A DNA stretch of 64,000 nucleotides from Lumbricus terrestris (GCA_949752735.1 OX457042.1:57460156-57524155); one strand, 5' to 3'. Shown: positions 1 to 11,642, counted from the first letter of the stretch. The notes: generated by a model not told the origin, from the letters alone. Translations and numbers: made by a program.

Positions 1-262
1 TCGAATTTCTGATTTTTTTGTTACTCCACCCTAATAGCTATGCATTTTTTTCTCCATGATAGTACCAGCAAACGATGAAGGGAGCGACGAAATTTTACAA
101 TAACTAAACCTAGCACAAATTGGCACAACAATACATAAAATACAGGATACTAAACACAAGTAGGCTACATGACCGAGAGAAGTGTTGAATTTTCATAATG
201 AGCGGCTGCAGCGTGTGATTGCATGGTGAAAGTCACAAATGAATGAACTGACAATTATACTA

Positions 263-1780
263 CCGTGCTAAGCAAAAAGACAGTAACTCATTTTTTCCCG
301 TTTTTGAGTTAGCACTTGTTTTCGCATCCTGTCAACATATTCTATCATAGCTGGAAGCAAGGAAATGGTATCTGTACGGGAACATGGAAAAAAACGGAAA
401 CGAAATTTACAGTAACTCAATTTAGGTATCATGGTGCTAAGCAAAAACGCAGTAACTTGAGTTACTGTCTTCTTGCTTAGTATTCCATGTATTTTGATGG
501 CCGACCGACTCACAGATATTTCAATATCTCAACTTCCAATTCACTTTGAATCGTCATATTGGTGTTAAAATAACACATTCAAGGTCAGGGATTCCAATGG
601 AACCATCCCAAATTTCCACATGGCCTCAATAACGGCCATTTTCCAAAATGGCCGACAAAAACATGGATTTATCAATATATCGGCTTTCAGTTCACTTGGA
701 GTTGTCGTCTTGGTGTCAAAACATACACAATAAGGGTCAAGGATTGCAATGGATCCACCAAATATTTACCATGACCTTAATAGGGGCCATTTTCCAAAAT
801 GGCCGACCTAAAAAGAAGGATTGCCACTACCTTTGGATATTTAGACACCAAGATGACGATTCTAAGAGAATTAAATGCTGAGAAAATTTTTAAAAATTCC
901 AGTTCGGTCCACCATTTTGGAAAATGGCCGCCATTGAGGCCATAGGACGTTCTAGATGACCCCATTGGAAGCCTCGCCCCTACAAATGTATGTTTAGGCA
1001 CCAAGATGACGATTCTATGTGAATTGAAAGCTGAGATATTGAAAAAACCATTCTGGTTGGCCAGTTTGAAAAATGGCCGCCACTGAGGCCATAAGAAGTT
1101 TTAGATTGCCCCATTGGAATCCTTGCCCCTACATTTGTATGTTTAGGCACCAAGATGACGATTCTAAGTCAATTAAATGCTGAGATATTGGAAAAAAAAA
1201 CATTCTAGCCGGCCATTTTTCAAAATGGCCGCCACTGAGGCCATATGAAGTCTTAGATTGTCCCATTGTAATTCTCGTCTTACAAATGCAGGCTATATTT
1301 AGGCACCAAGATGACGATTCTAAGTGAAATAGAAGCTGAGATCTATAAAAAAAATATGTAGATTGCCGGCCATTTTGACATATGGCTGACATTGGGGCCA
1401 GATTGAAAATCTGCGATGGCCCTATTGGCAAGTCTTTTTCTTAGGACTTGTTCGTGGTATGTACCAAATTTTATGCAAACTGAACATTTTCTCACCAGTC
1501 TGCAGCACTATAATGAAGACTTACTGCTTTCTTGCTTAGCAGCAAGCCGATATTCAATGCTTCGATACAAATCAAAAAGAGAGTAACTCATTTTCATGCA
1601 ATTTTTACTCAAATTTCACTAAAAACGAGTTTATTTTCTAAATTCACAAGTTTGGATATGACTGTTTGCAAAAATTTAGAAAGATTTAAGTATTAATACT
1701 GGTTGGAATAAACTGATTTCTTCTTTGTCGTTTTACGCGGAATCACCTTTTTTGAGTTACTGTCTTTTTGCTTAGCACGG
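263..1780. mobile_element. Non-autonomous DNA transposon with ~28-bp TIRs
   Basis: Near-perfect inverted ends start with CCGTGCTAAGCAAAAAGACA at 263 and are mirrored at about 1753-1780. Degenerate internal copies of the same end sequence occur at 429-482, where two copies face each other as a hairpin, and near 1500-1545. No transposase is visible. The interior is filled with a tandem repeat (separate entry). I could not settle a target-site duplication, so the superfamily is unassigned. Confidence 0.7.
575..1430. repeat. Tandem repeat of ~150-175 bp with a palindromic core
   Basis: Five to six diverged units each carry a palindrome of the form GGCCATTTTCCAAAATGGCC, followed by a 'gccactgaggccata' type stretch and a 'ggcaccaagatgacgattcta' type stretch. 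Cores are visible near 640, 790, 910, 1060, 1210 and 1370. Short open frames on both strands here are by-products of the repeat. It fills the TIR element around it. Confidence 0.75.
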
Positions 1781-1789
1781 CAGTTAATA

Positions 1790-3409
1790 GTAGTAATATT
1801 AAGAAGTATTTCATGAATTTTTTAAAAAGAATTCATGGGTTGCCCTCACGGGGTAGTCCCGACTGCAGAGAATGCGTGGGACGGCTCGTATATTTCCATC
1901 CTTGAGTTTAGCCCCCACCGCCGCCAAGCGAAAATCCCTTGGACCCATGAACCTCCCACCGCCACCCATCTCATGCATCCCATCATCCTCCATCCGCAGG
2001 AACTCTTGCATATCCACCCGTTTCTTGACAACTTTGACCAAGTTTCTTCTGCGGCCTAAGCTTACTCAATGTGTTTGTGCCCGGATGTTGGAGGCAAACC
2101 GCATCAGCTGGCACCAAGCTTCAAATCATCCGGGTTGTTGTTTATGGACAGCAGGATACCGGTTAGGTATTGCCACCAAGATGCCTCGGATCTCGGGTAA
2201 TGCCACCCTCACTGTTATCGGTTCCTCCAGCCACGGCCGCTCCCGTCCCCCGCATGGGAACCAAAGCATGGGTCTGGTGCGGGCATCGCCCCCCCCCGTA
2301 GCCCTCAGAAGTCGACTCTCAGAGCAGATCTTGCTGTCCCGCTGTGCCTGTGTAGAGGCGAGCGGCGGGTGCCGTGGCTCAGAGCACGGGCTGTTCCGGG
2401 GACCGTGCAAGTGTACAGCGCCGTTACGCACTGGTTGCTGTCTGACCGCCAAGCCATGAGTGCTAGGTTTGATAACAGTGCACGCCTCATTAGCGGTGGC
2501 CTGTGGTTGGCTGGACGTCTAACTGCTACAGCTAGCCTATAATAACAAGAGCGATGTACCCCAACCAATTCCCAGTTTACATGCCCGATTTGCCCAAACA
2601 GACCTTCCATATCTAATGTTTTTGGCATGAGACACTACATGTAGGGCCTACTAGAATGTAATTTGTAAGCATAATAGGTCTAGCAGCTTATGCCAAATAG
2701 TTTACATCGTTGTTGATCAGGCATCGGCCGGTGAAGATTGTGCAACTAATTTTGTGTGTTTCCTTTTATATCATTAGCGATTTCTCTTTGGAATTAATGT
2801 CTAATTAGGACAACGTCGCTAATTTTTAGATCTCGTACGCTTATTAAAGTGATAAATGTAGCCTATAGGCCTATACAAAGACTTCATCGAAATCATCTTC
2901 GTCACCGAGTAGGCCTACAATGGGCGCCAATGCAGGAAAACTCATATCAACGGATGGCGAAAGAAGTCGTGAAAGTCAGAAGACTACATTTCGATCAATA
3001 ATTTCTCAAAGAATAGGTAGGAGCTATTCTACCGTTAACACTCAAACAGAAACAATGCAGTAGCCTATATATAGGCTACATGGATGATACATCATACAAG
3101 TGGTGGATAAGCTCAGATCTGAGCTCAGATCAGATAGGGTTCGATCTTTGCGCATTCAGATAATTTTATATCCTGTTTAGAAACGCAACTGATAACTATT
3201 GCTTTCTCCAAAGACGGTAGAATAACAACCGCAAGAATATTTTCAACGCTGTGAGAAACGTTTTTGCTTACACAGTGTAAGCTTACTGTGTTTTCTAAAA
3301 CGTAAGCTTAGCCTACAGTGCAGGAAAAATCGTTTAATTATTGTCAATTTTTAGGAGCTACGAGCCGCAACATTTCCTGTTTGATTTGATGTTCAAGTGT
3401 CATTTTAAA
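1790..3409. other. Intergenic stretch, no gene recognised
   Basis: Short overlapping open frames at 1811-2628 lie in a GC-richer patch. They occur in several frames on both strands without recognisable domains, so I do not call them genes. From 2640 to 3410 the sequence is AT-rich with scattered 'taggcct' words and no coding signal I can support. Confidence 0.5.
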
Positions 3410-3417
3410 GTATTGAG

Positions 3418-6400
3418 TAGGGCGCCCGTTAAAAATTAAATTCCGAATTTCCTGTGTGGTACCCTCTCATTTTGTTGTCTATCATAAGAGAAGTTCTAGG
3501 TAAATTTTTAAGAATTTTAGATGCATCTTTAGAGGTAGCTCAACGTATGTGAAGTTAGCAAAATACTTTCCGACAGCATGTTTTTCTCACTTATTTCACA
3601 ATTAATTAATCACTCAAACCTTTTCCTATGCAGTATCTACACAACACTGTCAAATGTTAATCATAACTGAACTATTCAGAATATTAAAAACGAAACTGCC
3701 ATAGCAAAGTCCATGCAGCAGAGTTTTTCATTTCTTGAAGCAGTCATCGCCGACAAGCAGTGACTTTCTGGCTTCTGGGAACTTGGCTCTGTGGCTTGAG
3801 ACAACCAGCAGCAGATATTGCTTCTGTTCCTCACTTGTTGTAATGGAGGTGTTGAAGTCCTGTATCAGCTTGACAGCTCGCTCTGCTCGGTCATTTACCA
3901 CTGCCAGGCTGTTAACATATTTCTTGTTTAGCTGGAAATCTTCAAGGATCTGCCACTTGTCTGGATCTTCCTGTTCGAGGAAATCAGCATTCAGTCCAAG
4001 TATGTGAATGAAAGACATGGTACTGCTTGTAACAAAGTCATCAAGTTCCTTTTCAAGAATGGCACTTGGCTCCATCTGGATTCTTTTAGGTGGATTTTCG
4101 GAACCTTGCTTCTTTAGAGCGCTGATCATTTTCCTTTTGGTGTCGCTGTTTACAGCATCATCAAAGAATGCAAGGGCAATTAATTCTTCATTCAGGTACC
4201 ATAAATGTCTCAGGAATGATTTGACTGCCACACCCGAAATGCCCTTGTTGATCATCTCGTACTTCTTCGCTAACTTCAGAAAGTGAAGATCATTGGCTGG
4301 TGCAGTTGCTGGACTTGGGCATAATGTCCAAGCTTTTGTGTGCAGCAGGCAGCAAAACAGGCTCATGCCTCTCAATGCGGTTTCTTCACGAGCTGTTAAT
4401 CTGAATTGCTTCTTGAACATCCAAATTTTTACACAGTACAGCAACTTGGCCATCCATCGTGCTCTGTGCATAGCTCCAGGGGCCATAAATCGAACACCAC
4501 GTGGTGGAGTATCGCCGAGAAAGACTACTGTCAAATCTAAAAGTTCACGGTAATCATCACGCGTGTTCTGACCGGACAGAAGAACTTGCTTTGCAAAAGT
4601 GACAACATCGTCCTTCAATCCGACAAGTTTCGTAAGGACTTCAAAACAGATAGGGTCATCAATTGCAGTCTGATATTGACTTCTGTCAATTTGAGGCCAG
4701 GTGTCATGAAAACGCTTGAATAATCCAATGTCAGGTCCAGATGATGGACCAAAACAGTGTTTGAACACATCTCCGACTACAATTTCGTGCACATGGTGTC
4801 GGCATGCCAGGTTCAATAGATTCCTGCTAAGTTTTGTTTCTATCAAACCACAAGCTCCACGTTGTCTGCCAGTATTGGATGCTGTAGCATCGAAGCACAT
4901 GGCCTTGACCTGATTTTCTACTCTCCACTCTTGCAGAATTGTGGCAACAGCATCACTAGTTGCTTCACCAGTACCATTCAGAAGTTTTGGCACGCCAAGA
5001 AGCTGCTCCACATGCAAACCTGATACCAAAACTGGTAACCGGTCAACCCGCTCACTACCTACAATATCCGGTAACATCTTGCCATCCCAATGTACGACTA
5101 GAGGCACGGATGGTTCGAAAAGCGCTTTTCCAGCTTGAGCGGTATGTTGACGAAACTTTAGTCTTGCTGTTCTGATGGATTCAGGATTGACTTTGAAATT
5201 AGAAATGTCATGTCCAAGGCTCTTTGCAGTCTCAGCAAGAATAAATGTTGCAGTACGGTTGCTGACATTGGCTCGATCAAGTGCAGCACTTAACTCTGCT
5301 GTAACAATAGGCACCGACCCTCGCTTGGTAATTCTACGTGAGCAGCATGGTTCTAAATTAGACTCGACTTCAGCAGCTGCAGTGGTCAATTCATCTTCAA
5401 TGTCATCATCTGCCCGAACTGTGATATTCTTCCTTTTTCTTTCATCTTCTTTACTTCTCAGATAGTCCTCACGCTTCAGTCTCTTTACCTTTCTGTCCTC
5501 TCTGCTAGCCAATGCTGCGTCCACACTACCCATATAGCCTATGCGTGGACCACGTTGGTCTTCCAAGAAAAACCTGTCTTCAGCAATGGTGATCATTGAC
5601 ATGTCATCTGCATGTGCTACATCAAAAAGCTTTTCCAAATCTCCAATCAGAGCAGTTTCATTGGCTATCTGGGTCTCAGTTCTGCGATACATGTTCTTCC
5701 TCAGTTTATGCCATCTATAAAACATGTCTTCCAGCTTTTCAATGGCATTGCGTTCAAGTGTTGTTGGAATACGGGCCATTGACCATAAGCGAAGAACGTC
5801 ACGCACAGCAAACCTTGAACTGTCTCTGACTGTCTTAGCAAGAATCTTGTGCTGATGGAAAAACACGGATAGCACCTGACGGTAGGTTGGAAGCTTCATT
5901 CCAGGTATTTCTTCTGATGCTGGACCAATCAGCCAAATGTCAGTGGAACTACGCGTGACTGTTAAAAGCCGGGAAGCAGCTATTTCTGTCATGCTTTCTA
6001 TTGGCAATTGACTGATCTAAGATGTAAATCCAACAGACTAACAGCAAAGGTAAGCGATATCAGTGATTCAGAAATAGTTTCTATAATGTGACACATTAAA
6101 TACAACTGCATCATTCAAACAATGCACACCCTGCTTAACAAAAGGCTTGCTTAGTTATTTTTACCAAAAAGATTGCAGCCAAATGAAAGTGATAGTGCAG
6201 AATATTAATTGCACAATTAACAGATATGCTAGATTTACACTGCTTGTAAATACAGTAGGCCTACTGCAATGGACATTGGCCATTATAAGCAAAAACCTTA
6301 AAAAATATCCGTTTGTTAAAAATTGCATTTTTATGCACTTTTTAAATATAATTTCTTCACAACTTGGTGATTATTGTGGTTTTAAAACAGTCCTACACGC

Positions 6401-6837
6401 CTAGTCATTTTTAAATTACCTGTAGATCAAAAACTTAGCAACCAAGGGACCAATGCCCGCAGGTGCCCGTTTGTTGTTGGATTACAAAGAAAAAACTCGT
6501 TTCTATACCTGATGTAGCTGAAAGAATCAGATGATAAAATATGTTCACTGATAGAGCAGCAGTAATATTAAATCACATTAATCAGGCTGAATAAATTAAT
6601 AGCACAGTAAAAAACATGCATAATGTGAAGCAACATGCAGTACACAAAGAAAATGGAAGAAGTACGAAAGATTGCGATACAGCAGAAACTTTAGTCATGT
6701 GGAGCAACCAATAAATATTAACATAAAATTCTGAAATTTCACACTGTTATTGTACTGAATAGGTGTAACAACTTCAGAGGGTACCGCATAGAAAATTACG
6801 AATTTCAATATTTTTCATTAGCTTAACGGGCGCCCTA
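3418..6837 (-). mobile_element. hAT-like autonomous DNA transposon, apparently intact
   Basis: The ends are inverted copies starting TAGGGCGCCCGTTAA (left at 3418, right ending 6837), with further subterminal similarity around the words 'gaatt' and 'ggtaccctct'. An exact 8-bp duplication, GTATTGAG, flanks it at 3410-3417 and 6838-6845. An 8-bp duplication with a TAGGG-type end is typical of the hAT superfamily. It holds one long uninterrupted transposase-like gene on the minus strand and little else. The perfect duplication and open gene suggest recent insertion. Confidence 0.88.
3728..6007 (-). CDS. hAT-like transposase, 759 aa
   Basis: This single uninterrupted frame fills most of the element with 8-bp duplications, so it is very probably its transposase, the enzyme that cuts and reinserts the element. 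Visible landmarks are a charged linker rich in Lys/Arg/Glu (about residues 165-210), then 'MCFDATASNTG' with 'LACRHHVHEIV' shortly after (middle third), which look like catalytic-core acidic and His/Cys positions. Further on are 'HRARWMAKLLYC', and near the C-terminus 'AVVNDRAERAVKLIQDFN'. The same last motif recurs in decayed form in the element at 44174-47880, and the middle motifs recur in 12180-13272, so three members of one family lie in this window. The length is plausible for hAT. I cannot point to a BED zinc finger at the N-terminus, so assignment rests on the end structure and target duplication. Confidence 0.82.
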   Translation of the reverse strand: MPIESMTEIAASRLLTVTRSSTDIWLIGPASEEIPGMKLPTYRQVLSVFFHQHKILAKTVRDSSRFAVRDVLRLWSMARIPTTLERNAIEKLEDMFYRWHKLRKNMYRRTETQIANETALIGDLEKLFDVAHADDMSMITIAEDRFFLEDQRGPRIGYMGSVDAALASREDRKVKRLKREDYLRSKEDERKRKNITVRADDDIEDELTTAAAEVESNLEPCCSRRITKRGSVPIVTAELSAALDRANVSNRTATFILAETAKSLGHDISNFKVNPESIRTARLKFRQHTAQAGKALFEPSVPLVVHWDGKMLPDIVGSERVDRLPVLVSGLHVEQLLGVPKLLNGTGEATSDAVATILQEWRVENQVKAMCFDATASNTGRQRGACGLIETKLSRNLLNLACRHHVHEIVVGDVFKHCFGPSSGPDIGLFKRFHDTWPQIDRSQYQTAIDDPICFEVLTKLVGLKDDVVTFAKQVLLSGQNTRDDYRELLDLTVVFLGDTPPRGVRFMAPGAMHRARWMAKLLYCVKIWMFKKQFRLTAREETALRGMSLFCCLLHTKAWTLCPSPATAPANDLHFLKLAKKYEMINKGISGVAVKSFLRHLWYLNEELIALAFFDDAVNSDTKRKMISALKKQGSENPPKRIQMEPSAILEKELDDFVTSSTMSFIHILGLNADFLEQEDPDKWQILEDFQLNKKYVNSLAVVNDRAERAVKLIQDFNTSITTSEEQKQYLLLVVSSHRAKFPEARKSLLVGDDCFKK

Positions 6838-6845
6838 GTATTGAG

Positions 6846-8068
6846 CTTACGGAACTGATGCAGGTCTACTTTGAGAAAAGCGAGGAAAGACATGTCGTAT
6901 GATCTTTATTTTTAGGAGCCTATGAAATCAGAAAATATCAAATAAAGGATTTAATCGAATTTTACCTGGTTTTAATTTAAGCAGAGAACATTAAACTGAA
7001 ATTTGCCTAGTCGGTCTAGGGCATGAGTTGCAAAGTATGATGCAAAAATAGGATAGTTTGTTGTGTGAGCTGACGGCCACAAATGCATTTCATGAATTGC
7101 TATGTAAGAATGTGCGTTATCCTATTTTTTCTTATCAACTCTTCCATGCATCAAGCGAAAAGTCAGGCATAATGTTTGGCAACTCAAGATTAAAGTCAGC
7201 CTGAGATTTTCCTTCTAATTCGGCTGATTCAAGTGCAAAATTGATTTAAATGGCGTCATGGCTGGAGTTCACTGCTGTCGTTTATTGTTAGGATAGGCCC
7301 TATCAAATAACCGCTTGTCTCTCTGAATATCCGATTAAAAATGACTTAAGCGAACGCATAGGTATACCCAGGGCCGGTGTCAAAGTCAATTTCGTGCACA
7401 ATGGCTAAAAGTTAAAAAGGCTATTAGCATACATTTCTGTGCGAATGACCCCCACTAGAATTGGCGCCACAGGCAACTGCCTGTTTTGCCTGTGCCTGAG
7501 GCAGCCCTGATCTTCACTATCGAAATTGAGCGTCGCGTAGTCTGAATTTACTATGGCTGACTACTGGGCGCTAACATTGTCATGTAAGCTACAGTAATTT
7601 TGTCTCAGTTTTAATTGGAAACCGACCCATATTTCCTTTTAATTTCAACTTCTGTCTTCTGTTTTTTCTTACGACTCTGGGCACCCGATAACTTCTGAAG
7701 CTTCATGGAATCATATTGTCTGATATCATATAATTTTTAAGATAAAAACATTCACACCAGACACAATGACTATAAATAACACAACAATTCTTCAGTTCTG
7801 TTGTTAGCGTATTCAGTCGAAAGATGTCATTATGCCAATATTAGCCCATAGACATCGGGTCTCTTTTAGACATAGACTACAGGGCACAGAGTAAACAATG
7901 TCGTTAAAATTGAAATTTATTAGTCGATATAAAATTTATGCAGTACTTAAAATTGAATCAGTTCTGCCTGAAATGGTGCAGTGAAATCAATAATAATAAT
8001 TATTATTATCTTAGCTTCTTTCCAAAGTCTTCAGTTTAAAAGAATATAGTGTAAAGAAATCAAAATCG
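6846..8068. other. Intergenic stretch with a short hAT-end-like remnant
   Basis: No coding sequence recognised. Around 7369-7510 a short segment begins 'cagggccgg' and ends 'gaggcagccctg', and similar wording ('ggcaactgcctactttgcc') recurs at about 8555-8600. Both resemble ends of a widespread hAT-type non-autonomous family, but no duplication is visible. Confidence 0.4.
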
Positions 8069-8523
8069 CCGGTGTAAAGGTTTCAGATTACCCCCTCCTA
8101 AACATTACCCCCTGCAAACTGTAAATTGCATCAATCATCGCATTTATTGCACTAAAAATATCAAAAAATTCATCCCGCTTCTTGTTTTGGTCTGAAGATT
8201 TTCATCCGTCATCCCACTTCGTGGTTTGTTATCAATATTTTCATCAGTAACTAAAATACTATTTGCTGCTGAAGTTTACATGGAGAAAATGGCTTCGAGG
8301 CTATTATTTTTTTCGGATCAAAATATTGATAGCAAACCAAGAAGTGGGATAACGGATGAAAATCTTCAGACCAAAACAAGAAGCGGGATGATTTTTCTGA
8401 TTTTTTTAGTGCAATAGATGCGATGATTGATGCAAATCTAGTTTCCGGGGGGTAATCTGAAACCGGTTTCAAGTTACCGGGGGGTAATGTTTAGGAGGGG
8501 GTAATTTGAAACCTTTACACCGG
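8069..8523. mobile_element. Self-complementary (fold-back) MITE, copy 1
   Basis: The ends are CCGGTGTAAAGG and its complement. Almost the whole 455 bp is one inverted repeat. The left arm words 'catcccgcttcttgttttgg' and 'cttcgtggtttg' return complemented in the right arm, around a short loop near 8260-8300. A second copy is at 26712-27173. It is non-coding; the short open frames on both strands are shadows of the palindrome. Confidence 0.85.
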
Positions 8524-8599
8524 TGCCGCGGCGCTCCCCAAAAGACTGCGGCGCCCTAGGCAACTGCCTACTTTGCCTATGCCTAAGGTCGGGCCTGAG

Positions 8600-9392
8600 C
8601 CTACCTTATTGAATGATGAAAGACACAACAAAAATTGTGGTAATAAAGCAATGTAAGACCATTTAAAATATTTCCTAATATTTATGTCTTCAAAAAATTT
8701 ACTATTTCCGATGTTTTCTATCCAAATACAGCACATAACTGGAACAAAGCTACGAAGGTAAGATCGCGTGTTAACTTTTTATGGAGTTCATAATTGCAAT
8801 TTTCATTCTCTCTGACACAAATCATAACCTTATTCATCGAAATAATTACTTCGCTTCCCTTCTCGTCTTCAACACAACCCACCTTTGCAGCCGCATTCCC
8901 TTCTATCCCTCTCATCCAGGCGCTGGACATCGATCTGATAAGACACAGTCGTTGAGAATGAGCAGTCATCTTAGCTACAGATTCGCGCCATAGAGATTTA
9001 GAGCTTACGATTACAATAATGTGTTACAACCATAGTGAGGCAAAAACGCTTCGTACATCTTCTGGCTCTCTCACTGAGTCTCGTAGGCAGAAGTTCAGAT
9101 GTCCGCAAACGTTGTCCGTCTCAAAGTTGGGACTTTTTCTTGAGAAAATTTCTCATTTAATGAACATTGCGCATCCATTTTCATTATTCATATAAAAAAT
9201 ATAATATTATTGAAGACTCGATGGATGAGCTGGTGTAAACAAGAATAGCAAAGCTTAAGAATAGCAGCTCAAGATCTGAGACTCTAGAAAAAATTTACGA
9301 TTTTTGGATACCAACGGGCCTTCAGACAATAACGACGACGATGATGATGAAGAAGGAGGGGAAGAAGAAGAAGAAGAAGAAGATGATGATGT

Positions 9393-9486
<94 letters not shown>

Positions 9487-9515
9487 AATGATGATGTGGT
9501 GGTGGTGGTGGTGGC

Positions 9516-9553
<38 letters not shown>

Positions 9554-9740
9554 TAACTCGAAGATCTTGCAAAATACTATGGTTAAACAATCAGCAGTCT
9601 TCTGAGCCGATTGAAAATCAGTGTTGGATGTATTATGTCTACCTGATAATATTCTCATGAGATCACACATAAACTAATCACATTTTCTGAAAATAATCCT
9701 ATAATATTAATGGCAGGTCACATGTCTTTTTCCATTTCAG
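8600..9740. other. Upstream region of gene A; no first exon found
   Basis: The stretch contains the trinucleotide array described separately and several short frames without domains. A translation-start exon for gene A must lie here or further left, because the first exon I recognise (9741) begins after an AG acceptor. I could not identify it. Confidence 0.4.
9341..9551. repeat. (GAT)n then (GGT)n and (GGC)n microsatellite
   Basis: A GAA-rich lead runs into about 35 GAT units, then GGT units and GGC units. It can be read in every frame as a homopolymer (Asp, Met, His, Ser), which explains several spurious long frames on both strands. Confidence 0.95.
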
Positions 9741-9927
9741 CTGTACTATCTTCCCCTGGAGGTGGTGGACATCATCCTGCAAAAGTCATATCTTCACTGG
9801 ATATTGAATACTCGAACAAATCAGAGAGACGAGGAAGTTATCAGATCCCTTATGTCAGTCGACGTTTGCTTCAATCGAAGAATCGCCAGAAAACGGTTCA
9901 AGAGAGAAATCTGGCGTTACTGGAAAG
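9741..9927 (+). CDS. Gene A exon: F-box-like domain
   Basis: The exon is bounded by a pyrimidine-rich acceptor (tttttccatttcag) and a donor (aaag|gttaga). It is 187 nt, starting in phase 0 and ending in phase 1. It translates from 'LYYLPLEVVDIILQKSY' through a run of basic residues near the end ('NRRIARKRFKREIW'). The LP-x-E-V-x-x-I-L opening is the usual start of an F-box-like domain, which would recruit an SCF ubiquitin-ligase core. The homologous exon in gene C (39433-39646) starts in the same phase with the same LP-x-E pattern. Phase and frame join exactly to the CARD exon. The F-box call is inference from a short motif; the exon itself is better supported. The upstream start exon is not identified. 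Confidence 0.6.
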
Positions 9928-10297
9928 GTTAGATGTCTTCTACTTATTATGCTAAACTTATCTACCTCGATTACGATTGATTACTTTGACATAATTATTT
10001 AGGCCTACGACCACCGTCGTTTTTCTGCTTCGCAGCTCTATGCATGTTGGCTAGACCATTCGCGAGTGGAAACCGGTGGTTTAGAGTGATTACTGACTCA
10101 TCAAGGCTAGTTATTTGGGGTATTGTGAAGCATTGGCTGACGTGAAGGCCCTGGTGGTGATGGAATTTGTGATAACTCATTTGCCCAGCCATCAAATTCA
10201 GAGGTTTCTCATTTTTCTTCAAGTAGGCTAATCAACCGGACAAACGAACATGCTTTGATATAGCTCAGTAATCTTTAAAACGCAATTGTAATTTCAG

Positions 10298-10585
10298 ATT
10301 TCTATGAAAGAAACAAGCCAAATTCAGCAGTAACAAGAAATAACAGAAATTATCTCTTAAGGAATATTCAACCAAATGACGAATTCATCGATTCGCTGCT
10401 TTCTCTCAAATGCATAACGGAAGTGCAACGTGACTTCATTCGACGACAACATTCAAGCAGAGATAAGAACGCAGAACTTCTTTGTATCATTGCATCCTTC
10501 GACGCCACAAAGTATTCAAATTTCTGCAAATGTCTTCGACAAACGAAGCAAACTGCGGTGGCAAGGGTCTTTCAAAACGGAGGAG
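10298..10585 (+). CDS. Gene A exon: CARD (caspase recruitment) domain
   Basis: A 288-nt symmetrical 1-1 exon between 'gtaatttcag' and 'ggag|gttcgc'. The protein contains six amphipathic helical stretches in CARD order: 'NRNYLLRNIQPNDEFIDSLL', then 'CITEVQRDFIRR', 'SSRDKNAELLCIIAS', 'KYSNFCKCLRQTKQ' and 'TAVARVFQN'. The pattern of L..I..D..L..L, then a turn, then R-D-K-x-x-x-L-L and finally F-x-x-x-L is the classical CARD signature. CARDs assemble homotypically in innate-immune and apoptotic signalling complexes. The exon reads continuously from the F-box-like exon and into the next exon (11280). No stop or frameshift is present. The homologous genes B and C show no such exon in the matching interval. 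Confidence 0.8.
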
Positions 10586-10593
10586 GTTCGCAT

Positions 10594-10622
10594 GATATAT
10601 ATATATATATATATATATATAT
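10594..10622. repeat. (AT)n microsatellite
   Basis: About 14 AT units begin just after the donor of the CARD exon, within the first bases of the intron. Confidence 0.95.
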
Positions 10623-11279
10623 TTCAATTTCAGCTGAAAACCCATGATTAATGTTCATTATGATAGTTTTCATTATGATTATATCATATTATGAATTGCA
10701 CATCCCAATAGAAGTTCATCAGGAATTTCAAGATCATTGTGTAAATTCGAGATAATTTCCTGTAGCCTAACGCTGCCACGAATTCCCTGTTATGGGTTGT
10801 GCTCTGCTGTGTTTGGAGTTAGCCAGCGTATGCGTAAACCTATTTAACCTGTTGTAGGCCCTATAACTATTTTTGTCCTCAATTGTTAGAGTTGAGTAGT
10901 GGGGTAAAGGCGGATTCTATGTCAGCCAAGCCCCTCTAATTGAAAATCAACCAACTACGCCCAATGAGTCATCAGCCACGCCCCACCCACTTCTTTCATG
11001 ACCTCATTATCGGAACACCCGTTAATTATATTCTTTTCGCATATTAATTAGGATCCTTATAGCACAACTGCTGTCCGACCGTTGATTAAATTCTTATCAC
11101 TTGCTTCCTATAAGTAAATACAAGTAATTAGTACATGCTGGATGTGCTTCATTGACGTCCTTACTTACAGCGCATTGTTTACAGAATATAATATAATATA
11201 ATATTTTATAACATTACTATATTATTGTAAACATTAATTTTGTTATATTTTGTTATATTTTGTTATATTTTGTTTTTAG

Positions 11280-11642
11280 TTGTCATAAAACTCAAGGTTT
11301 ATAAATCGCGAGCAACATCCACGGACCCACAGCTGCATATTCATCAAAATATAGAAGACCTCCGATGCAGCACAAAACCAGGATCACATGAAACTGACCA
11401 ACTTATCGGTCGGATGAGAGTAGATGATGTAGAAATCCTCAACTGTGGGATTGAAAGACGGACTATGGTCGTTTGGATCTGGTGTCGTTCACAAGAAGCT
11501 CTTGAAACAATTCACAAACTATACAAATCGAATCAGCGAACAGATGCCTTACTTTCTTTGGCAAATATTGAACCGTTTTCTTCGAAAATCATTGAATCCA
11601 GAGTGATCAACATCGATTGTAATCAATTCAAGAAATCAGCTG
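11280..11642 (+). CDS. Gene A exon: TRADD-N-like / death-adaptor-like domain
   Basis: A 363-nt 1-1 exon after 'ttttgtttttag' and before 'gctg|gtaggt', 120 codons, open. It begins 'VIKLKVYKSRATSTD'. The core 'TMVVWIWCRSQEALETIHKL' is followed by 'YKSNQRTDALLSLANIE' and 'INIDCNQFKKSAG'. A hydrophobic strand followed by S-x-E-A-L-x-x-[IL]-x-x-[LM]-Y-x-S-x-x matches TRADD-N-like domains that accompany CARD, Death or NACHT modules in invertebrate immune proteins. It directly follows the CARD exon with compatible phase and leads to the propeller exon at 29012, also phase 1. The family name is a judgement from the pattern; a novel adaptor domain is the alternative. Confidence 0.55.

Noticed and set aside
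1811..2628. A gene in the GC-rich patch
   Set aside because: Overlapping frames on both strands, none with a recognisable domain, splice context or low-complexity-free pattern that would favour one.
9255..9670. Long Asp, His, Ser and Met homopolymer proteins
   Set aside because: All are readings of one GAT/GGT/GGC microsatellite in different frames and strands.
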